Shown piece by piece: positions 18,616 to 28,900 of a stretch of 64,000 bases of DNA (positions are counted from its first letter, which is position 1; each line of letters opens with the position of its first letter). A program made the translations under genes and the position numbers. The notes beneath the pieces were generated by a model, which saw only the letters and a list, made by a program, of their open reading frames with translations, made no database searches and had not been told where the DNA came from. The DNA lies in NCBI GenBank assembly GCA_029263795.1, contig JAJUFI010000001.1:1-64000 (forward strand), in the 5' to 3' direction. Origin of the DNA: Alcaligenaceae bacterium. Lineage in GTDB: Bacteria > Pseudomonadota > Gammaproteobacteria > Burkholderiales > Burkholderiaceae_B.

Positions 18616-20405
18616 GAAAACTTATCTGCCTCAGGGCCGCAGGGCCGTTGAGTGTGGCCTTACTGGCAAGCATGCTGGGCGTCATGTCGCCGGCTACCGA
18701 CGCCCAACCTCATCCCGCTCCAGACACTACGGTGGGTGACATCAACCCGGAGGCTGCCACGCACCGTCAGCTCCGCAGCCGCGAAGTGGTGCGCGCACAG
18801 GAATACCTGGTCAGCGCTGCCAACCCCCTGGCGACTCAGGCGGGTGTGGAAATCCTGGCAGCTGGGGGGTCGGTCGTTGATGCTGCTATCGCCGTCCAAT
18901 GGGTGCTGGGTCTCGTTGAGCCGCAATCTTCCGGCCTGGGGGGCGGTGGGTTTGCCCTGGTGCACAAGGCGGGTACGGGGTCGGTGCAGGCCTTCGACGG
19001 GCGCGAAACCGCCCCTGCGGGGGCAGAACCGGGCCGCTTCATGAAGAGCGGCCAGCCCATGCCTTTCTGGGATGCCGTGGACAGTGGTCTGTCCGTTGGG
19101 ACTCCAGGTCTGGTGCGCATGCTCGCCGACATGCATGCCGAGCATGGAGTACTGCCCTGGGCGCGGCTGGTGGAGCCCGCAGTGCGTCTGGCGCATGAGG
19201 GCTTCGAGGTATCCCCACGCCTGCACATGATGATCGCAGGCTCGGATGCTCTGAAGGCCAGCCCTGGAGCGCGCCAGTATTTCTTTGACCCGGGTGGCAA
19301 CCCCTGGCCGGTCGGCCACCGTCTGCGCAACCCGGAATATGCCAGGGTTATGGAACGGCTGGCCGGGGAAGGGCCGCAGGCCTTCTATTCGGGGGATCTT
19401 GCCCAGGCCATGGTGGATGCGGTACGCAGCCATGTGAAACCGGGTGATCTTTCGCTGGAAGACCTGAAAGGCTACCGCGCCCTGCGCCGGGAAGCCCTGT
19501 GTTCCGATGTCGGCGAATACCGCCTGTGTGGTATGCCGCCGCCCAGCTCGGGAGGGCTGGCGGTAATTCAGATGATGGGCATACTTGAACACACGCCTAT
19601 TGGCCGGCTAAAACCCGGTTCTGCCGAATCAGTGCATTACTTCGCTGAAGCCGGTCGATTGGCATTCGCCGACCGTGATGCCTATGTGGCGGATCCGGCT
19701 TTTGCACGGGTACCTGTCTATGGGTTGCTCGACCCGGCCTACCTGCGGGCCCGCGCCGCCCTGATCCGCCCGGAACGCTCCATGGGCCGAGCTACAGCCG
19801 GTGTGCCGGCCGGCATGCTGGAGGCACCCGCCCAGGAAGCTGCCCTAGAACAGCCGGCCACCACGCATATTGTGGTGGCGGACCGCAGGGGAAATGCAGT
19901 GTCCATGACAACCTCCGTCGAGGCGGCCTTTGGCAGCAAGATCTTCGTGAATGGTTATCTGCTCAACAATCAGATGACGGATTTTTCGCTGAATCCCGTG
20001 GATGATCAGGGCCAGGTCCTCGCAAACCGGGTGGAAGCGGGCAAGCGGCCGCGCAGCTCGATGGCGCCAATGCTGGTCTTCAGGGATGGGCAGCCTCTGA
20101 TGGTAGTTGGCTCCCCCGGTGGCAGCGCAATCATCAATTACGTGACCAAAACTCTGGTGGCCACCCTGAAATGGGGAATGGACATTCAGGCGGCCATAGA
20201 ACTGCCCAACCGGGGCAGCCGCAATAGGGCGACGGAAATCGAAAGGGACACATCGCTTGCGCGTACGATTCCCACGCTGCGGGCAATGGGTCATGAGGTG
20301 CGCGAAGTGGACTTCCCCAGCGGCGTACATGGCGTCGTCTGGACGCCGCGGGGTCTGGAGGGTGGGGCCGACCCTCGTCGTGAGGGCCTGGCCGCAGGCC
20401 GTTAG
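18612..20405 (+). CDS. ggt: Gamma-glutamyltransferase (periplasmic)
   Basis: A 597-residue N-terminal nucleophile hydrolase precursor that cleaves the gamma-glutamyl bond of glutathione and related compounds. A signal peptide (MRKLICLRAAG, hydrophobic core to about residue 25) directs it to the periplasm. GGSVVDAAIAVQWVLGLVEP is in the large subunit; autoprocessing is expected before the threonine of ATTHIVVADRRGNAVSMTTS; GSPGGSAIINYV lies in the small subunit. The ATG overlaps the LysR stop codon, implying translational coupling. It ends 3 bases before the convergent purU stop. Confidence 0.94.
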   Translation: MRKLICLRAAGPLSVALLASMLGVMSPATDAQPHPAPDTTVGDINPEAATHRQLRSREVVRAQEYLVSAANPLATQAGVEILAAGGSVVDAAIAVQWVLGLVEPQSSGLGGGGFALVHKAGTGSVQAFDGRETAPAGAEPGRFMKSGQPMPFWDAVDSGLSVGTPGLVRMLADMHAEHGVLPWARLVEPAVRLAHEGFEVSPRLHMMIAGSDALKASPGARQYFFDPGGNPWPVGHRLRNPEYARVMERLAGEGPQAFYSGDLAQAMVDAVRSHVKPGDLSLEDLKGYRALRREALCSDVGEYRLCGMPPPSSGGLAVIQMMGILEHTPIGRLKPGSAESVHYFAEAGRLAFADRDAYVADPAFARVPVYGLLDPAYLRARAALIRPERSMGRATAGVPAGMLEAPAQEAALEQPATTHIVVADRRGNAVSMTTSVEAAFGSKIFVNGYLLNNQMTDFSLNPVDDQGQVLANRVEAGKRPRSSMAPMLVFRDGQPLMVVGSPGGSAIINYVTKTLVATLKWGMDIQAAIELPNRGSRNRATEIERDTSLARTIPTLRAMGHEVREVDFPSGVHGVVWTPRGLEGGADPRREGLAAGR

Positions 20406-20408
20406 GGT

Positions 20409-21257
20409 TCAGTCAAATACAACGGTGCGCTGGCCGTTGAGCAGGATGCGATGTTCCACATGCCAGCGCACTGCCCGGGCTAGGACCAGTGATTCCACGT
20501 CGCTGCCCACACGTGTGAGTTCTTCGGCGCTCATGGCGTGGTTCACGCGCTTGACGTCCTGTTCGATGATAGGGCCTTCATCCAGGTCTGCAGTGACGTA
20601 ATGGGCAGTCGCGCCGATGATCTTCACGCCGCGGGCATGGGCCTGATGGTAGGGGCGCGCACCCTTGAAGCTGGGCAGAAAGCTGTGATGGATGTTGATG
20701 GCCCTGCCTTCCAGCGCCTTGCACAGATTGTCGGAAAGAATCTGCATATAGCGGGCCAGTACGACCAGGTCGACATTTTCCTTTTCGACCAGCTCAAGAA
20801 TTCGCGCTTCCTGCTCCGCACGGGTGTCGGGTGTGACCGGCAAGTAATGGAAGGGTACACCGTAGGCCCGCGACATGTTCTCGAAATCACGGTGGTTCGA
20901 GGCCACCCCCACGATATCGAGCGGCAGTTGGCCAGTGTGCTTGCGGAAGAGGAGGTCGTTCAGGCAGTGCCCCTGACGGCTGACGAGCAGCAATACACGT
21001 GAACGGCGGTCATTGTCATGGATGGCGGCATCCATGTTGAAGCGTTGCCGAATATCTGCGAATGAGGTTTCCAGTGCCGGGACCTCCTGCGGCTCAGGCA
21101 GGCTGAAGTGCACACGCATGAAGAAGCGTTGTGTTTCTATATCGCCAAACTGCTGGGAATCGATGATGTTGCCCTGCTGGCTCAGCAACCACCCGGAGAC
21201 GGCATGAACAATGCCAGTCTTGTCGGGGCAGGAGAGCGTCAGTATGTATTCCTTCAT
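20409..21257 (-). CDS. purU: Formyltetrahydrofolate deformylase
   Basis: A 282-residue enzyme that hydrolyses 10-formyl-THF to THF and formate, balancing one-carbon pools and supplying formate for PurT. An N-terminal ACT domain (YILTLSCPDKTGIVHAVSGW) is followed by the formyltransferase fold with NIHHSFLPSFKGARPYHQA and GATAHYVTADLDEGPIIEQ, including the conserved catalytic His and Asp. It is the last gene of a minus-strand run of five closely spaced genes beginning at chaC. Confidence 0.96.
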   Translation of the reverse strand: MKEYILTLSCPDKTGIVHAVSGWLLSQQGNIIDSQQFGDIETQRFFMRVHFSLPEPQEVPALETSFADIRQRFNMDAAIHDNDRRSRVLLLVSRQGHCLNDLLFRKHTGQLPLDIVGVASNHRDFENMSRAYGVPFHYLPVTPDTRAEQEARILELVEKENVDLVVLARYMQILSDNLCKALEGRAINIHHSFLPSFKGARPYHQAHARGVKIIGATAHYVTADLDEGPIIEQDVKRVNHAMSAEELTRVGSDVESLVLARAVRWHVEHRILLNGQRTVVFD

Positions 21258-21286
21258 TGCTTGATTTTCGTGTCGATGGCGCAGTG

Positions 21287-22408
21287 TTACGCCGGTTTAG
21301 GAGGCTGTTCGAGGGCGGCCCGCGCTTCGCGGGCGATGGCCAGACTCGAGGTCAGGCCGGGAGACTCGATGCCGAACAGATTGAGCAGCCCGCATACACC
21401 GTGTGTGGCCGGCCCGGCAATGACGAAGTCGGCAGCGACTTCACCCGGCCCGACGATCTTGGGCCTGATGCCGGTGTAACCGGGTTGCAGGGCGCCGTCG
21501 GGCAGGGCGGGCCAATATTCCCTGACAACCGAATAGAAGGCATCAGCGCGGCGCGGGTCGATGTCGTAATTTTCGCCCTCCACCCATTCGGTGTCCGGCC
21601 CGAACTTGGCCTGACCACCTAAGTCTACGGTAAGGTGAACACCCAGCCCCGCGCTATTGGGCATCGGGTAGATGAGACGGCTGAATGGAGAACGCCCGGA
21701 TAAAGTGAAATAACTGCCCTTGCAGTAGTAGGCCGTGGGAATCAGGTCTTCCGGCTGGCCGGCCAATTTCCTGGCGACGGCCGGCGCCGAAAGGCCGGTG
21801 GAATTGATGACCTGTCTGGCCGTGAGCTCCATGGCTTCTGCGCCATCAAAGCTCAGCAGGAATTCCCCATTTTCCAGGACACGCCCTTCCCGGAAGGGTG
21901 TCATGAATACACATTGTGCGCCGGCGTTTTCTGCGTCACCCTGCAGCGCCAGCATCAGGCCGTGGCTATCCACAATGCCTGTGGACGGGGAAACCAGGGC
22001 AGCATCGCATACCAGCGCCGGCTCCAGGCGGGCGGCTTCAGCTCCGTCTATCTGATAGAGATCATCCACACCGTTGAGCCGCGCCCGCCGCGCAATGTCT
22101 GCCAATTGGCGGGTCTGTTCAGGATTGGCCGCCACAATCAGCTTGCCAAGCCGTTTGTGCGCAATGCCGCGCTCGGCGCAATACTGGTAAAGCAGCTGTT
22201 TGCCTTCTACACATAGCCTCGCCTTCAGGCTGTTCTGAGGATAGTAGATGCCGGCATGGATCACTTCCGAGTTACGTGCACTGGTACCCGTGCCTATGCC
22301 TTCGGCGGCTTCCACCACCAGAACCTCATGGCCGGCCAGGGCCAGCTCGCGCGCGATGGCCAGACCCACCACGCCTGCACCAAGAACAATGCTGTCTATG
22401 TCTGCCAT
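21287..22408 (-). CDS. FAD-dependent oxidoreductase (DAO family, L-2-hydroxyglutarate dehydrogenase-like)
   Basis: A 373-residue flavoprotein with the FAD-binding start [18 protein letters not shown] and [20 protein letters not shown], followed by [18 protein letters not shown], which is typical of the LhgO/L2HGDH branch. The C-terminal [13 protein letters not shown] and [20 protein letters not shown] complete the FAD site. ATG 22408 starts the Rossmann strand properly; the 15 codons before it look non-native. The substrate assignment (L-2-hydroxyglutarate or a similar 2-hydroxyacid) is by resemblance. Confidence 0.85.
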   Translation of the reverse strand: MADIDSIVLGAGVVGLAIARELALAGHEVLVVEAAEGIGTGTSARNSEVIHAGIYYPQNSLKARLCVEGKQLLYQYCAERGIAHKRLGKLIVAANPEQTRQLADIARRARLNGVDDLYQIDGAEAARLEPALVCDAALVSPSTGIVDSHGLMLALQGDAENAGAQCVFMTPFREGRVLENGEFLLSFDGAEAMELTARQVINSTGLSAPAVARKLAGQPEDLIPTAYYCKGSYFTLSGRSPFSRLIYPMPNSAGLGVHLTVDLGGQAKFGPDTEWVEGENYDIDPRRADAFYSVVREYWPALPDGALQPGYTGIRPKIVGPGEVAADFVIAGPATHGVCGLLNLFGIESPGLTSSLAIAREARAALEQPPKPA

Positions 22409-22474
22409 GTAGATACGTCGTCTATTTGAACCGCCCGCTGCCGCAGGGCTCACCTTTCGGAGTTCCGTTCCTTC

Positions 22475-22996
22475 TCAGCTTCCCGAGATCGGTTCAATGG
22501 AAGGTGTGAGATCGAAGTCCCCCGCATGATAAACCAGGGGTTGCGTGGCACGTCGGCCGCAGCGCTCCACTTGACCGACGAAGATGGTGTGATCTCCCGC
22601 CGGATGACGGGCATGGTTGTAGCACTCGAACCAGGCGGCGGTCTCCGTGTCGGCAAGCATGGGAACGCCGGAGGCGCTGCGCTTCAGTTCCAGGCCCTGG
22701 AAGCGCTCCTCCTGTGTGCCCGTGGCGAAGCGTTTGGCCAGGCGCAGCTGGCTGGCCGACAGCACATGGATGACATATCGCTCTGCCGCCAGGAAATGCG
22801 GCATGGCCGACGCCTTTTGTGAAAGGGACCACAGCACCATGGGCGGATCAAGTGACACCGCGTTGAAGGAGCTCACGGTCAGGCCCCACGGCCGGCCGTC
22901 TTGCGTCTCGGTGGTCACGATGGTGACGCCAGTGGCAAAACGGCCAAGCGCGGAGCGGAAATAGGCTTGGTCGAAATCAGGGGAATGGGCGGTCAT
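22475..22996 (-). CDS. Flavin reductase-like (FMN-binding) protein
   Basis: A 173-residue flavin reductase domain protein. FRSALGRFATGVTIVTTETQ, GLTVSSFNAVSLDPPMVLWS and CYNHARHPAGDHTIFVGQV are the standard blocks of short-chain flavin reductases that feed reduced flavin to two-component monooxygenases. A partner monooxygenase is not next to it; the adjacent genes are pdxH and an FAD oxidoreductase. ATG 22996 is preferred to the upstream TTG. Confidence 0.87.
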   Translation of the reverse strand: MTAHSPDFDQAYFRSALGRFATGVTIVTTETQDGRPWGLTVSSFNAVSLDPPMVLWSLSQKASAMPHFLAAERYVIHVLSASQLRLAKRFATGTQEERFQGLELKRSASGVPMLADTETAAWFECYNHARHPAGDHTIFVGQVERCGRRATQPLVYHAGDFDLTPSIEPISGS

Positions 22997-23032
22997 GAGC
23001 AAATCAGTTTGGGAGGCCGGATCTGGCTTGGC

Positions 23033-23665
23033 TCACGGCGCCAGCCTTTGCATGACCCACGTGGAATCGTCTTGCAAACGGTAGGCCACGCGGTCGTGCA
23101 GGCGTGAAGGACGACCCTGCCAGAATTCCACGTAGTGAGGGACCACACGGTAGCCGCCCCAATGTGGGGGCCGCGCGGGGTCATCGCCCAGAGAATCTGT
23201 CAGCTCGCGCTTGCGTGTCTCGAGTTCATCCCGGCTGATGGGGCGGCTCTGAGGCGATACCCAGGCGCCAATGCGGGACTCCAGCGGCCGGCTGCGGAAG
23301 TATTCGTCGGACTCCTCTGCAGAAGTCTTTTCGATCCGACCCTCGATGCGAACCTGGCGCTCCAGAGGTTGCCAGAAGAACAGCAGGCTGGCGCGCGGAT
23401 GTGCAGCTAGCTCCTGCCCCTTACGGGACTCGTAATTGGTATAGAAGACGAAACCGCGTTCGTCGAAACCCTTGAGTAGAACAATGCGGGCGGAAGGGTG
23501 CAGATCAGGCCCCAGCGTGGCGAGCGTCATGGCGTTGGGTTCTGGTACCGCTGCTTCCAGAGCCTGCGCGAACCATCGGGTGAACTGCTCGATAGGGTCC
23601 GGCGCCATGCCGGATTCCAGGAGTTCAAACTTGCCGTATTTCTGGCGGATATCAGCGACGGACAT
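23033..23665 (-). CDS. pdxH: Pyridoxine/pyridoxamine 5'-phosphate oxidase
   Basis: A 210-residue FMN oxidase that produces pyridoxal 5'-phosphate. The blocks [40 protein letters not shown], and [16 protein letters not shown] with a C-terminal RLAP ending are diagnostic. It lies between chaC (39 bases upstream) and the flavin reductase gene, same strand. Confidence 0.96.
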   Translation of the reverse strand: MSVADIRQKYGKFELLESGMAPDPIEQFTRWFAQALEAAVPEPNAMTLATLGPDLHPSARIVLLKGFDERGFVFYTNYESRKGQELAAHPRASLLFFWQPLERQVRIEGRIEKTSAEESDEYFRSRPLESRIGAWVSPQSRPISRDELETRKRELTDSLGDDPARPPHWGGYRVVPHYVEFWQGRPSRLHDRVAYRLQDDSTWVMQRLAP

Positions 23666-23704
23666 GATCAGTGGTCTTCTTGTGCAGTGAGGGTGAGGAA
23701 CCGC

Positions 23705-24379
23705 CTACGCTTGGCGCAGCTGGCGGGCGATGGCAAAGAGACGTTTGTCGACGATGCCGTGGCGCTGGAGTGCGTCGGCCGTTTCCAATACGTAATCAAT
23801 GCAGGGGCCGTAGCTGCCGTGAGCGGTACGCACAATATGCAGCAACTGTTCTTCCGGCAGGCCTCTCACATAGCCGGAAGTGTTGCGGTTCATCGTGAAG
23901 GCAAGTGCGGTGATGTTGCCGTTTTCAGTACGGCAGTTCAGCCATCGCGGAATGTAGGCGCCGCTTGCCATCTCGCGTCGCCACAAAGCGTCCATGATCT
24001 GCGACGCGTGTGTCTGATCGATGCGGAAGACAACACCGCGGCAGGAGCCGCCGGAGTCCAGTGCGAACACGAGCCCCGGGCGTTCGGGAGTGCCCCGGTT
24101 GACGCGGGACCACAGGCAGAGCGAGCGATGGTACCCATGGAGCAGGGCATGCCTGCGTTCCACGAATTCGAATTCCGGTCGCCAGATGAGTGAGCCATAA
24201 CCGTAGATCCAGATGTCCTGGCCGGGAGGCAGGGCCGACATGGCGGCTTGGAGAGAGGCCTGGCGCTCCGCCTCGGTCAGCAATCGAAAGCTGGACGGAG
24301 CAGGTACATGAATGGAGGGCGGCAGAGTGTTCACTTTCCGGGGGAATGCGAATGTAAGGGAAATCGGATATTGCATCAT
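23705..24379 (-). CDS. ChaC-type gamma-glutamylcyclotransferase
   Basis: A 224-residue protein of the ChaC family, which degrades glutathione to 5-oxoproline and Cys-Gly in the cytoplasm. The substrate loop WIYGYGSLIWRPEFEF and the segment WRREMASGAYIPRWL carrying the probable catalytic glutamate are present. The first ~45 residues are low in family similarity. It is divergent from tcdA and the first gene of the chaC-pdxH-flavin reductase-FAD oxidoreductase-purU run. With ggt nearby, the window holds both a periplasmic and a cytoplasmic glutathione-degrading enzyme. Confidence 0.9.
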   Translation of the reverse strand: MMQYPISLTFAFPRKVNTLPPSIHVPAPSSFRLLTEAERQASLQAAMSALPPGQDIWIYGYGSLIWRPEFEFVERRHALLHGYHRSLCLWSRVNRGTPERPGLVFALDSGGSCRGVVFRIDQTHASQIMDALWRREMASGAYIPRWLNCRTENGNITALAFTMNRNTSGYVRGLPEEQLLHIVRTAHGSYGPCIDYVLETADALQRHGIVDKRLFAIARQLRQA

Positions 24380-24405
24380 TGTAGAGCAGCTAAAATCCCT
24401 GCTCT

Positions 24406-25278
24406 ATGGAAGACAATAATTTCGTCGACGCAGAGCGTCGTTTCGGTGGCCTCGACCGCCTTTACGGTGCGGGGGCCGCAAGCCGCCTGGCGCAAGGTCA
24501 TGTGGTGGTTGCCGGAATTGGCGGTGTGGGTTCCTGGAGTGCGGAAGCCCTGGCGCGTTGCGGCGTGGGGCGCATCACTCTGGTGGACCTCGACCACGTT
24601 GCGGAGTCCAACATCAATCGCCAGATCCACGCCCTGGGCAGCACTCTGGGGCAGTCCAAGGTCGTGGCGATGATGCAACGCATCAAGGATATCAACCCCA
24701 ATTGCGATGTCATCTGCGTGGATGATTTCGTCTCATCCGAGAACGTCCGCGATATTGTGCCAGCCGATGCCGACATGATTCTGGACTGTACTGATCAGGC
24801 ACCCGCCAAAATCGCCCTCATTCTGGAAGCAAGGCGTCGCGGCCAGGCGCTGCTGGTCTGCGGCGGAGCGGGCGGCAAGACCAACCCGCTGGCCTTGCGC
24901 AGTGGTGATCTGTCCCAGGCCGTGAATGACGCCTTGTTGTCGCGCTTGCGCAATACCCTGCGCCGGCAGCATGGTTTTCCGCGCGGTGCCGACGCCGCGG
25001 GCAAGGCACTCAAGCGGGTGCCGCGCATGGGAGTGAGGGTTCTCTGGTTTGATCAGCCAGCCATCCTGCCCGAAGCGTGGACTCAGGCTGGGCAAACTGG
25101 AGCGGCAGTGCCGGCAGGCGCGGCTTCTGGCGTAGCGCCAGCCCCCGCAGCCCCGCAGGGCCTTTCCTGTGCCGGCTATGGTTCGGCCGTGATGGTGACT
25201 GCGTCCATGGGCATGACAGCGGCGGATGAAGCCGTGCGTTGGCTGTTGCACGGCAAGCGCATGGTTCCCGCACCTTGA
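24406..25278 (+). CDS. tcdA: tRNA threonylcarbamoyladenosine dehydratase
   Basis: A 290-residue E1/ThiF-like enzyme that cyclises t6A37 in tRNA to ct6A using ATP. The nucleotide-binding start VVAGIGGVGSWSAEALARCG, VDLDHVAESNINRQIHALGS and LDCTDQAPAKIAL are characteristic. A Gly/Ala/Pro-rich insertion of about 25 residues (near residues 220-250) is specific to this protein or its close relatives. It acts on the product pathway of the Sua5 protein encoded 12 kb upstream. Confidence 0.93.
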   Translation: MEDNNFVDAERRFGGLDRLYGAGAASRLAQGHVVVAGIGGVGSWSAEALARCGVGRITLVDLDHVAESNINRQIHALGSTLGQSKVVAMMQRIKDINPNCDVICVDDFVSSENVRDIVPADADMILDCTDQAPAKIALILEARRRGQALLVCGGAGGKTNPLALRSGDLSQAVNDALLSRLRNTLRRQHGFPRGADAAGKALKRVPRMGVRVLWFDQPAILPEAWTQAGQTGAAVPAGAASGVAPAPAAPQGLSCAGYGSAVMVTASMGMTAADEAVRWLLHGKRMVPAP

Positions 25279-25317
25279 GTATCGCGGGCCGGAGTTGCGT
25301 CCGGGTGCATGGTGCAC

Positions 25318-25980
25318 TCAGGGCTGCGACACCACAATGGCGTCCTGCCAGCCTCGCAGGCCGTTTGAAATTCTCCATGCCTTTGCCTGGAGAAAGTCTT
25401 CTTTCCGAATTGGAGCCACTTCCACGTGGCCGCCACTGAGCAGGGCTTCTCGCTGGACACCCGGCAACACCCCGGCCTCCAGCGGAGGGGTGAGCCACCG
25501 GCCATCTGGCGTCTGCATGTAAAGATTGCTGCGGCTGCCCTCGGTCATCCAGCCATCTTCGTTCCAGTACAGAATGTCGAAAACGTCTGGATGCGCTGCC
25601 AGCCAGCTGCCTGCTTCCGCATACCAGGGGCGGTAGGTGGTCTTGTACCGCAGCCAGGTTTGTGCACCCGCCATGCGGGGCCCCTGAACCGCCACTTTCA
25701 TGGGGGTGACGGGGGCAGGCAGAGGGCCGGTTTCCACGCTGACCGACCCATCGGGCGCCAGTAGCAGCCGCAGCCTCCATGACTGGCCGGCGTCCAGCTG
25801 GGTGACCGCCTGCCTTATGCTCTCCTTTACGCCATCTATGCCGGGCCAGCGGTAGCCCAGCTCAGCGCTTGAAGTTCGCAGGCGCCGCAAATGGCCTTCC
25901 AGCAACGGAAAGTTGTGCCCGGGCTCAAGCCGTATGGTCTCGATCAGGCTGGGCTTTTCCTGTGGTTCGGGAGCATTCAT
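25318..25980 (-). CDS. Aminotransferase class IV / 4-amino-4-deoxychorismate lyase-like protein
   Basis: A 220-residue fold-type IV PLP enzyme. LRYKTTYRPWYA carries the probable PLP lysine and WMTEGSRSNLYMQ the conserved glutamate-serine-asparagine segment, as in PabC. The N terminus (SLIETIRLEPGHNFPLLEGH) resembles the PabC half of PabB-PabC fusions. It probably converts aminodeoxychorismate to p-aminobenzoate for folate. Its ATG overlaps the uvrA stop (ATGA), so it is coupled to uvrA. Confidence 0.82.
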   Translation of the reverse strand: MNAPEPQEKPSLIETIRLEPGHNFPLLEGHLRRLRTSSAELGYRWPGIDGVKESIRQAVTQLDAGQSWRLRLLLAPDGSVSVETGPLPAPVTPMKVAVQGPRMAGAQTWLRYKTTYRPWYAEAGSWLAAHPDVFDILYWNEDGWMTEGSRSNLYMQTPDGRWLTPPLEAGVLPGVQREALLSGGHVEVAPIRKEDFLQAKAWRISNGLRGWQDAIVVSQP

Positions 25981-28900
25981 GCGCTCGCTCCTTCCTTGAG
26001 GAAATCATGCAGTGCGGCACCTGTGTGACTGTGCCCGCGCCTTTGCATCAACGCTTCCGGCGTACCCTCTGCAACCACCCGGCCGCCTTCGCTGCCTCCT
26101 TCGGGCCCCAAGTCCACGACCCAGTCGGCTTCGGCAATCACGTCGAGATTGTGTTCAATCACCACCACGGTGTTGCCGGCATCGACCAGCCTGTGCAGCA
26201 CGTGGATCAGTTTTTCCACGTCGGCGATCGAGAGACCGACAGTTGGCTCGTCCAGCACGTAGAGAGTATGCGGCAGGCGGGAAGCACGGCCGCTGCGGGT
26301 CACGCCTTCGTCCAGCCTGGCTTTGACCAGTTCCGTCACCAGCTTGATGCGTTGCGCCTCACCGCCCGAGAGTGTCGGGGAAGGTTGCCCCAGGGTGAGG
26401 TAGCCCAGGCCCACGTCCCGCATCAGTTCCAGCGAACGCAGGATGCGCGGGTGTGCCATGAAGTGTTCGACCGCATCGTCCACTTCCATGGCCAGCACAT
26501 CACCGACGCTCAGCTCACGCCATGTGACGCTGAGAGTATCGCGATTGAAGCGCTGCCCTTCACATGCATCGCAGGGCACTTTGATATCCGGCAGAAAGGA
26601 CATTTCCAGGGTGCGCAGCCCCTGGCCTTCACAAATCGGGCAGCGCCCCTGGCCTGTGTTGAAGGAAAAACGCGAGGCGGTCCAGCCACGCAGTCTGGCA
26701 TCGCGGGTGCCGGCAAACAGCTTGCGTACATCGTCCCAGAAACCCACGTAGGTGGCCGGGCAGGAACGGGGAGTCTTGCCGATGGGAGTCTGGTCCACTT
26801 CCAGCACACGATCTATTGCTTCCCAGCCCAGAATTTCATCACATCCATTCCAGCCGCCCACCTTGCGTTCGGCCACCACACGAGAGAGGTTGTCCAGCAG
26901 AACCTCGCGCGCCAGTGTGGATTTGCCTGAGCCGGAAACGCCGGTCACCACATTCAGACGGCCGACGGGAATGCGGGCATCCACATTGCGCAGGTTGTGC
27001 ATGCGGGCACCTTTGACTTGCAGCACGGGGGTATCGTCGCCGACGGGGCGGCGCGACCTGAGCGGATGCCGCAACGGTTCCCGCAAATAGCGCCCGGTGA
27101 TGGAATCGGGGTGCGCCATGAGCTGTTCGACCGTTCCCTGGGCCACCACCGTGCCACCGCGTACGCCGGCACCGGGGCCCATGTCGATCACATGCGCCGC
27201 GCGGCGGATGGTGTCCTCGTCATGCTCGACCACAACCAGCGTATTACCGTTGCCTTCCAGCAGGGCCAGGGCATCGAGAAGAATCCGGTTGTCACGGGGG
27301 TGCAGGCCGATGGTCGGCTCATCCAGCACATAGCAGACGCCCTGCAGATTGGAGCCCAGTTGGGCCGCCAGTCGGATGCGCTGGGCTTCTCCGCCCGACA
27401 GAGTGGGAGCCGAGCGGTCCAGCGCCAGGTAACCCAGCCCCACCTTCATCATGAAATCCAGCCGGCCGCGTATCTCGGCAAGAATGTCGCGGGCAATGTC
27501 ACCTTCCCGGCCGCGCAGCACCAGGCCCGTGAAGAAATCGCGCGCCTCGGTGACTGGCAGGCGGGTTAGCTCGGCGATGGACAGATTCCGCCAGCGGACG
27601 GCCAGCGAGATTGGGTTGAGGCGTGCGCCATGGCAGCTGGGGCAGGCTTCTTCCTCTCCTTCGTACCAGTCATTCCAGCTGATTTCTTCGCCGGTCTGTT
27701 CGGAGTCAAAGCCCGTCAGTTTCAAACCGGTTCCGTAACAGGTGGTGCACCATCCATGTTTGGAGTTGTAGGAGAACATGCGCGGATCAGGGTCGGGGAA
27801 GTTCATCCCGCAGCTCGGGCAGGCCCGTTTGGAAGAGAAGTGCTGCGCACTTGCGTGGGGCGACACTCCACCGGCTCGACGCTCCTCCAGGGTGGGAGCC
27901 TCTTCGGTCAGGTCAACCAGGATGCTCATGCTGCCGTGGCCTTGTTCCAGAGCCTGATGCACCGCATCACGCAGCTGTTTCTCGTGGCGGGCGTCGACGA
28001 TGAAGTCCGCAATGGGCAGGTCGATATTGTGTTCTTTGTAGCGGTCCAGACGGGGCCAGGGGTTGACCGGAATGAACTCTCCGTCCACCCGAAGATGGGT
28101 GTGGCCACGTGCGCCAGCCCATTTGGCCAGATCGGTGTAATAGCCTTTGCGCGCCTGCACCAGCGGTGCGAGCACCCCGATATGTCTGCCGGCGTACTGC
28201 TGCATGATGCTGGCGACAATTTGGTCGGGGCGCTGGGGTTCCACCGGTACATTGCAATGCGGGCAATACTGTGTGCCCAGCTTCATGTAGAGCAAGCGCA
28301 GGAAATGATGGATTTCCGTCATGGTGGCGACGGTGGACTTGCGGCCTCCGCGGCTAGTGCGCTGTTCAATGGCTACCGTGGGGGGAATGCCGTAAATGGC
28401 GTCTACGTCCGGTTTGCCGGCAGGCTGGACGATCGCCCGTGCGTAGGCGTTGAGCGATTCCAGGTAACGGCGCTGGCCCTCGTTAAACAGGATATCGAAG
28501 GCCAGGGTGGATTTGCCGGAGCCCGACACACCTGTGATGACGGTGAAGGTGTCGCGAGGAATGCTTACATCCACACCCTTAAGGTTGTGCTCGCGCGCAT
28601 TCAGGATGTCTATGCTGTGACGGCGGGCCCGGCCCAGGTAAGTGGGAGATTCTTCCGCAATTGTTGCTGCAGCTTGCTGCTCCGTGGTGTCGGCTCGTTC
28701 TGCCAAGGTTACCGAGGCGTATTCCCGCAGGGCACGGCCCGTGTGCGAGGCTTCGATGGACATGATGTCGGCGGGGGTGCCGGCACCGATCACTTCTCCG
28801 CCCTGTTCACCGCCGTCAGGGCCCAGGTCGATGACCCAGTCTGACGCTCGGATGACGTCCAAATTGTGTTCTATCACCAGCAGGCTGTGGCCGCCGGCCA

